Origin: Apostichopus californicus | Lineage: Eukaryota > Echinodermata > Holothuroidea > Aspidochirotida > Stichopodidae | Direction: 5' to 3' | Assembly: GCA_020650975.1 (NCBI GenBank) | Contig: JAIPMN010001704.1 | Location: 1-21,994 of the forward strand | DNA length: 21,994 nucleotides | Shown: piece after piece, positions 18,500 through 21,994 of the stretch | Position numbering within the stretch: position 1 is the stretch's first letter | How the letters are laid out: each line of letters begins with the position of its first letter | Made by a program: the position numbers and the translations under genes | The notes under the pieces: model-generated | Told to the model about the DNA's origin: nothing | Databases searched by the model: none | The model's input: only the letters and a program-made list of their open reading frames with translations

Positions 18500-20563
18500 T
18501 GAAACTTACAGTATACAGTAAACGCAAAGCTTGCACTGTTGTTCTGTCATATGCAAATTTTCTTTATCATTACAAATTGTCGTTTTGCCATGAGGTTATT
18601 TAGAAATGGCTTAAAGGTCAACACTATTGCTCCCAAATATGATATAAAGTCAGATGATGGTCACAAATGCTCAGATTTTAAGGGGAATTTTATACTGTCA
18701 CCCTCCAGGCTATTTGTGTCACTAATAAGAGATTTAAATATTTTATTCAACAATCCTCGATGTCAGTTGGGAATACCTTGGAAAGTCAGAACTTCCAGGG
18801 AAGTACTTGTGAGGACATTAAGCAAATTTTAGCATGCTGTAATTAGGGGACATTACTCATGACCTTTAAATCTGTTACAGAAGTAAATTACTAAATTTTC
18901 CACATTCTCAAACATAACATTCCTGTATAATAAACAACTTTTCCTACTGTTCCAATGCATGTACTTACTTCAAGAATTACTAAATTTGCATAATTACAAA
19001 ACTGAACACGATATTGTACGGTTTATGTGAAATCATATTACCACAAAGTCAGCTACTGTACAGTAAGCTACTTGACACTGCAAGAGTTTCCTTGGTTTTT
19101 TGTTGGTACTGAATTGTATCCTGTATGAAGACGTTTACTATGACATTGTTCCGGAAGTAATCGCATAACAGTCATAAATTATTTAGTTCCTATGACCTTC
19201 AAATAGCAAAACCTAATTGTGGTCTAGCAAAATATGAACTGCCATCATTTTTCAACTATAACATTTCCCAAACACAAAAACTACAGTAAGTGCTCACCTT
19301 TAATATAAAACTGGAAGTTGACCCTATGAATAATATAATGCATGCTCATTAAATTGGTTAATCAATGAAAGATGAGTGCAGCACACAAGCATCAAGAAAT
19401 CATTTCCATTTACAGATAAACTCATTTCAATTGCTGTGGTGTAAGAGGGGAGGAAAGGGTAAAGTGAGGGCAAGTTTATCTTCATACATGGCTAAAACAT
19501 CTTTTGCCCTAATTCCCTCAATGAGTTTAGATAAACTATGGTAACTAACTGCACTGCTATTCTATTAGAGCTGTACCAAATCACTCACATTCTTTAAAGG
19601 TCACCATTTTATTAACCAGACGATCATGAAAAACATGACTATTTTCAAAAGATCTTTAATAAAAGCAAAGTAAGTTTACAATGAACCAAGCAGAGAAACA
19701 CAGATTTTGCTGGCAACAAAAAGTTGACATGCAGCAAGAATTCAACAAAATTTCAAGAGGGTTAATATTCTTATTTGACCCTCAGTAGTATTTTGGATTA
19801 AATGTTATTAGATGACTACTAACTCTATATCTGCAAATTTTGTATTGCATGATTACCTCAGCAGCCTACACATATGTTAACTATATTACTGTACTGTCTG
19901 TGAAATTTGCTGCCTCTGTTTCATACAATGTTCCTCACAACTTAATAATGCTAGAAGCTAATTTCTCCGCATTCTCAAATCCTGTTAACTTAATCTCATT
20001 TAGTGGATACCACTGTACTGTTAGATTCTCTATAGTCAAAAGTATTGTATGACCCACCAGACAAACTCAAGGCTGTTTGTCAAATGAAATTAAAATCTGT
20101 CACGGATTCACTACTTGCCAGCTTGTACAGCATTTGCTTGGACTAATTGTGCGAGATATGTGTGAAATGTGAAACACATATACTGTAGAAACACTGCACA
20201 TGTTAGGGACTCAAAACTTGTAGCCTGTGTATTTAACGGGATCTCACACCGTGCCCATGAAATTTGAAGGTCACTGTGACATGAAGTATATATATAGCAA
20301 AACTGGTTTATGAACCACAATCGTTAAGAATGGAGAACCCTGGATCAAGTGCATGATCCATTGAACGAGCACCAATTAACAGTGTATATTTGAAATTCTT
20401 AACCAATCTTTGACATTCACACCCAATGATTCTTACCTGTCTCTTCTCTGAGCAAGGATAACTAAGCAGTAAATAGCAACATATTTATAGAGAGTGATAT
20501 TGTTAAACACCAATGCACTAAAAAAGTGCATACATAAACCAAGGAGGTGGGACTGGAAATGGA

Positions 20564-20586
20564 GAGGGGGGGGGGGTTAAGGGGGG
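20564..20586 (+). repeat. G11 tract and G6 tract
   Basis: GAG, then eleven G bases, then ttaa, then six G bases, in a generally purine-rich stretch from 20541. Confidence 0.85.
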
Positions 20587-21600
20587 ATATGAAGTCCTTA
20601 AAAAATACATCAACAACAACCAACATTCCTTGGCCAGGTCTTCTGTGGGGCTGGGATCAACACTGTATGAATACTGCTGGCTGTTCCATTCCAGTCACAA
20701 TGGGGGTGAGCTCACAATCTTGTGTTTTGTCAAGGCACCTAGTGGATATTCTTTTAGCTATGTGTAACAGGTAACATCCCTAGCAAACAGAACTGCAATA
20801 GCTCTAGTGGACCAGGTACAGTTATCAATAGATAGATCTTCAGCATTCTCAGAGGCCATTGTAATATCAGTCCTAGAAGTGCCATCTGAAGATAAGGCTC
20901 TGGGTCCTTATGCATGTTATCTTTCCTGCTTACAAACTTCCAAAGGGTTTGTATAGCGCTATAACTTATAATCTCAATCTATGTGCTAGTTGTGAAAATA
21001 TGTGTGAAAAGGTCTTGTCTTCAATAATTATAAGAAGAATCACAGGTTTAAGTCGGCTCCATTCCATTTCTGACTATTGGATACAATTCTACCGATGCTT
21101 AAAGCGTAAATTCAATTTAGTGGACATGATTGAAAATATGTTCAAGAAGCCTTTGATTGGTTGACGACCTGACACGTGTGAAGTCGCCAAACGAATGGTG
21201 GCCACATTTCATTGCTAACTTGTTCTAGTTATGAGTTGCAAGAAACGTATCTTAATTCAAATATGTCATGCTCATTGTGAATAAGAGCATATATGCATCT
21301 ACTTTGCCAAGAAGTGTCCATCAGAGATTCAGCAAAGAAATTCTCAGTGATTTCAGAGATTGCAACATGTAAGGTTTCTAGCAGAACTAGAAAGGACCAA
21401 TATGACACAGCCCTCTATTGTTTAAAGAGGTTATGGAATGAAAATTTTTCATGTCTTAGAATGGTTTATCTACATTACTACAACACAATCCATGCACAAC
21501 TTTCCGTAAATACGGCTTCAAACGCCAGAAATACGCTGTCAAAGTATTCCCCAGAGACCTCTCGAGCTGCCACTCGTAAAAAAAAGCAAAGCTGCCCACC

Positions 21601-21994
21601 GCAGTTCATCTGACGTCATCAAAGGAACCATTTCAGCCAAAGCCGACTCCCCGCTGTTTACCGATACGGCGTTACACAGTTTACTACACGTAACCACAAC
21701 ACTCTTCTCATCAATTGAAAATGTCTTCTTCCGATTCCGAGGAAATCTCTTAGGACATTCGTAAGTTTTGACGAAAATTATTTTCTTGAGGAAGAAGAGG
21801 AGGAAATAGTTTTCAAGGGTGATGAAGATAATATCGGTGTTTTCCCCTATCAATTGAGCCCCTTGCAGAAAAATTGTAAAACGATCCCGGTGGCCGAGAC
21901 GCGTCGCTGCCGATCGAAGTCCCCGAGCAGAACGGTTGGACGACCCTGAACCGAAACTGGTCGGTTGAGCATAAACAAAAGCACCGTTATTAAG
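21601..21994. promoter_or_regulatory. CpG-dense segment with consensus CRE (TGACGTCA at 21611-21618)
   Basis: I count about 26 CpG dinucleotides in these 394 bases, far denser than the rest of the upstream region. A perfect palindromic cAMP-response element lies 110 bases before the ATG at 21721. This could be a promoter for the plus-strand acidic reading frame or for something leftward. It could also simply be a gene body or young element not yet depleted of CpG. There is no clear TATA box. Confidence 0.3.
21721..21949 (+). pseudogene. possible decayed N-terminus of a multicopy P2X7-like acidic protein gene
   Basis: The ATG at 21721 opens with MSSSDSEEIS and stops at TAG 21751-21753. In the next frame (codons in register with TTT at 21767) there is an acidic run SFDENYFLEEEEEEIVF followed by GDEDNIGVFPYQ, continuing to TGA 21947-21949. 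At about 21854 the sequence after PYQ looks like it shifts back by one base, where EPLAEK appears in the first frame. An acidic serine-rich start followed by PYQ.EP is, from recollection, the N-terminal pattern of genes annotated as P2X purinoceptor 7-like in many marine invertebrates. Two frame changes suggest a broken copy, or base-call errors. No Cys/His zinc-binding part is visible before the window ends. Confidence 0.35.

Larger units (their letters stand above)
16089..21600. other. calpain upstream region, probable 5' UTR intron and flanking sequence
   Basis: This is the minus-strand upstream side of the calpain. It contains the inverted repeat array, several GnAGn tracts and a 16-base palindrome. 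I find no protein-coding gene here. Short frames such as 18539-18832, 20910-21164 and 21293-21613 have AT-driven composition, no recognisable domains and no splice context. A non-coding first exon of the calpain could lie anywhere in this stretch or beyond it, but I cannot place it. Confidence 0.6.

Noticed and set aside
21293-21613. 106-codon plus-strand open frame before the CpG-dense segment
   Set aside because: No recognisable domain or repeat; its end overlaps the candidate promoter. It could be an exon, but nothing in the sequence supports that.
21539-21853. 104-codon minus-strand open frame at the right end
   Set aside because: It is antisense to the acidic plus-strand frame. Its Phe/Leu-rich run is the reverse complement of the Glu-rich codons, so it is probably not a gene.

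Overview
This window looks like animal nuclear DNA from a gene-poor, intron-rich region. It is AT-rich, full of simple repeats and decayed dispersed repeats, and has no operon-like structure. The only gene I can identify with confidence is a calpain (calcium-dependent cysteine protease) on the minus strand, seen as four coding exons with good GT-AG splice sites. The dispersed repeats, a possible P2X7-like multicopy gene fragment and the classical calpain sequence suggest a marine invertebrate. An echinoderm such as a sea cucumber is my guess, from recollection only.

The calpain runs right to left. Coding exon 1 (15923-16069) holds the start codon. A 7.47 kb intron follows, then exon 2 (8382-8451), a 6.83 kb intron, exon 3 with the catalytic cysteine (1298-1550), a 1.24 kb intron, and the first 61 bases of exon 4 (1-61), which leaves the window. 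The four exons join in frame to 177 codons and match the N-terminal anchor and first half of the protease core of classical calpains, most like CAPN9 or calpain-A. Active-site His and Asn, the C2-like domain and any EF hands lie beyond base 1. A strong splice acceptor just upstream of the ATG suggests a 5' UTR intron, so the promoter is probably well upstream.

Intron 1 holds a candidate in-frame 63-base cassette exon (12846-12908), a nearby coding-like stretch (13014-13112) and a 520/541 bp tandem duplication (8727-9787). Coding exon 1 is flanked by two arrays of the same ~140-160 bp repeat in opposite orientation (15424-15770 and 16565-17060). Both arrays carry AGGTCA half-sites spaced by 4 bp (DR4). 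Intron 2 has several diverged direct-repeat families, G/C homopolymer tracts and a small unassigned coding-like island. Intron 3 contains a probable non-autonomous DNA transposon remnant.

The right end (about 21600-21994) is a CpG-dense segment with a consensus CRE. It may contain the 5' part of a plus-strand, frameshifted copy of a multicopy acidic protein gene; that assignment is tentative. I found no tRNA, rRNA, CRISPR, or viral or prokaryotic gene.
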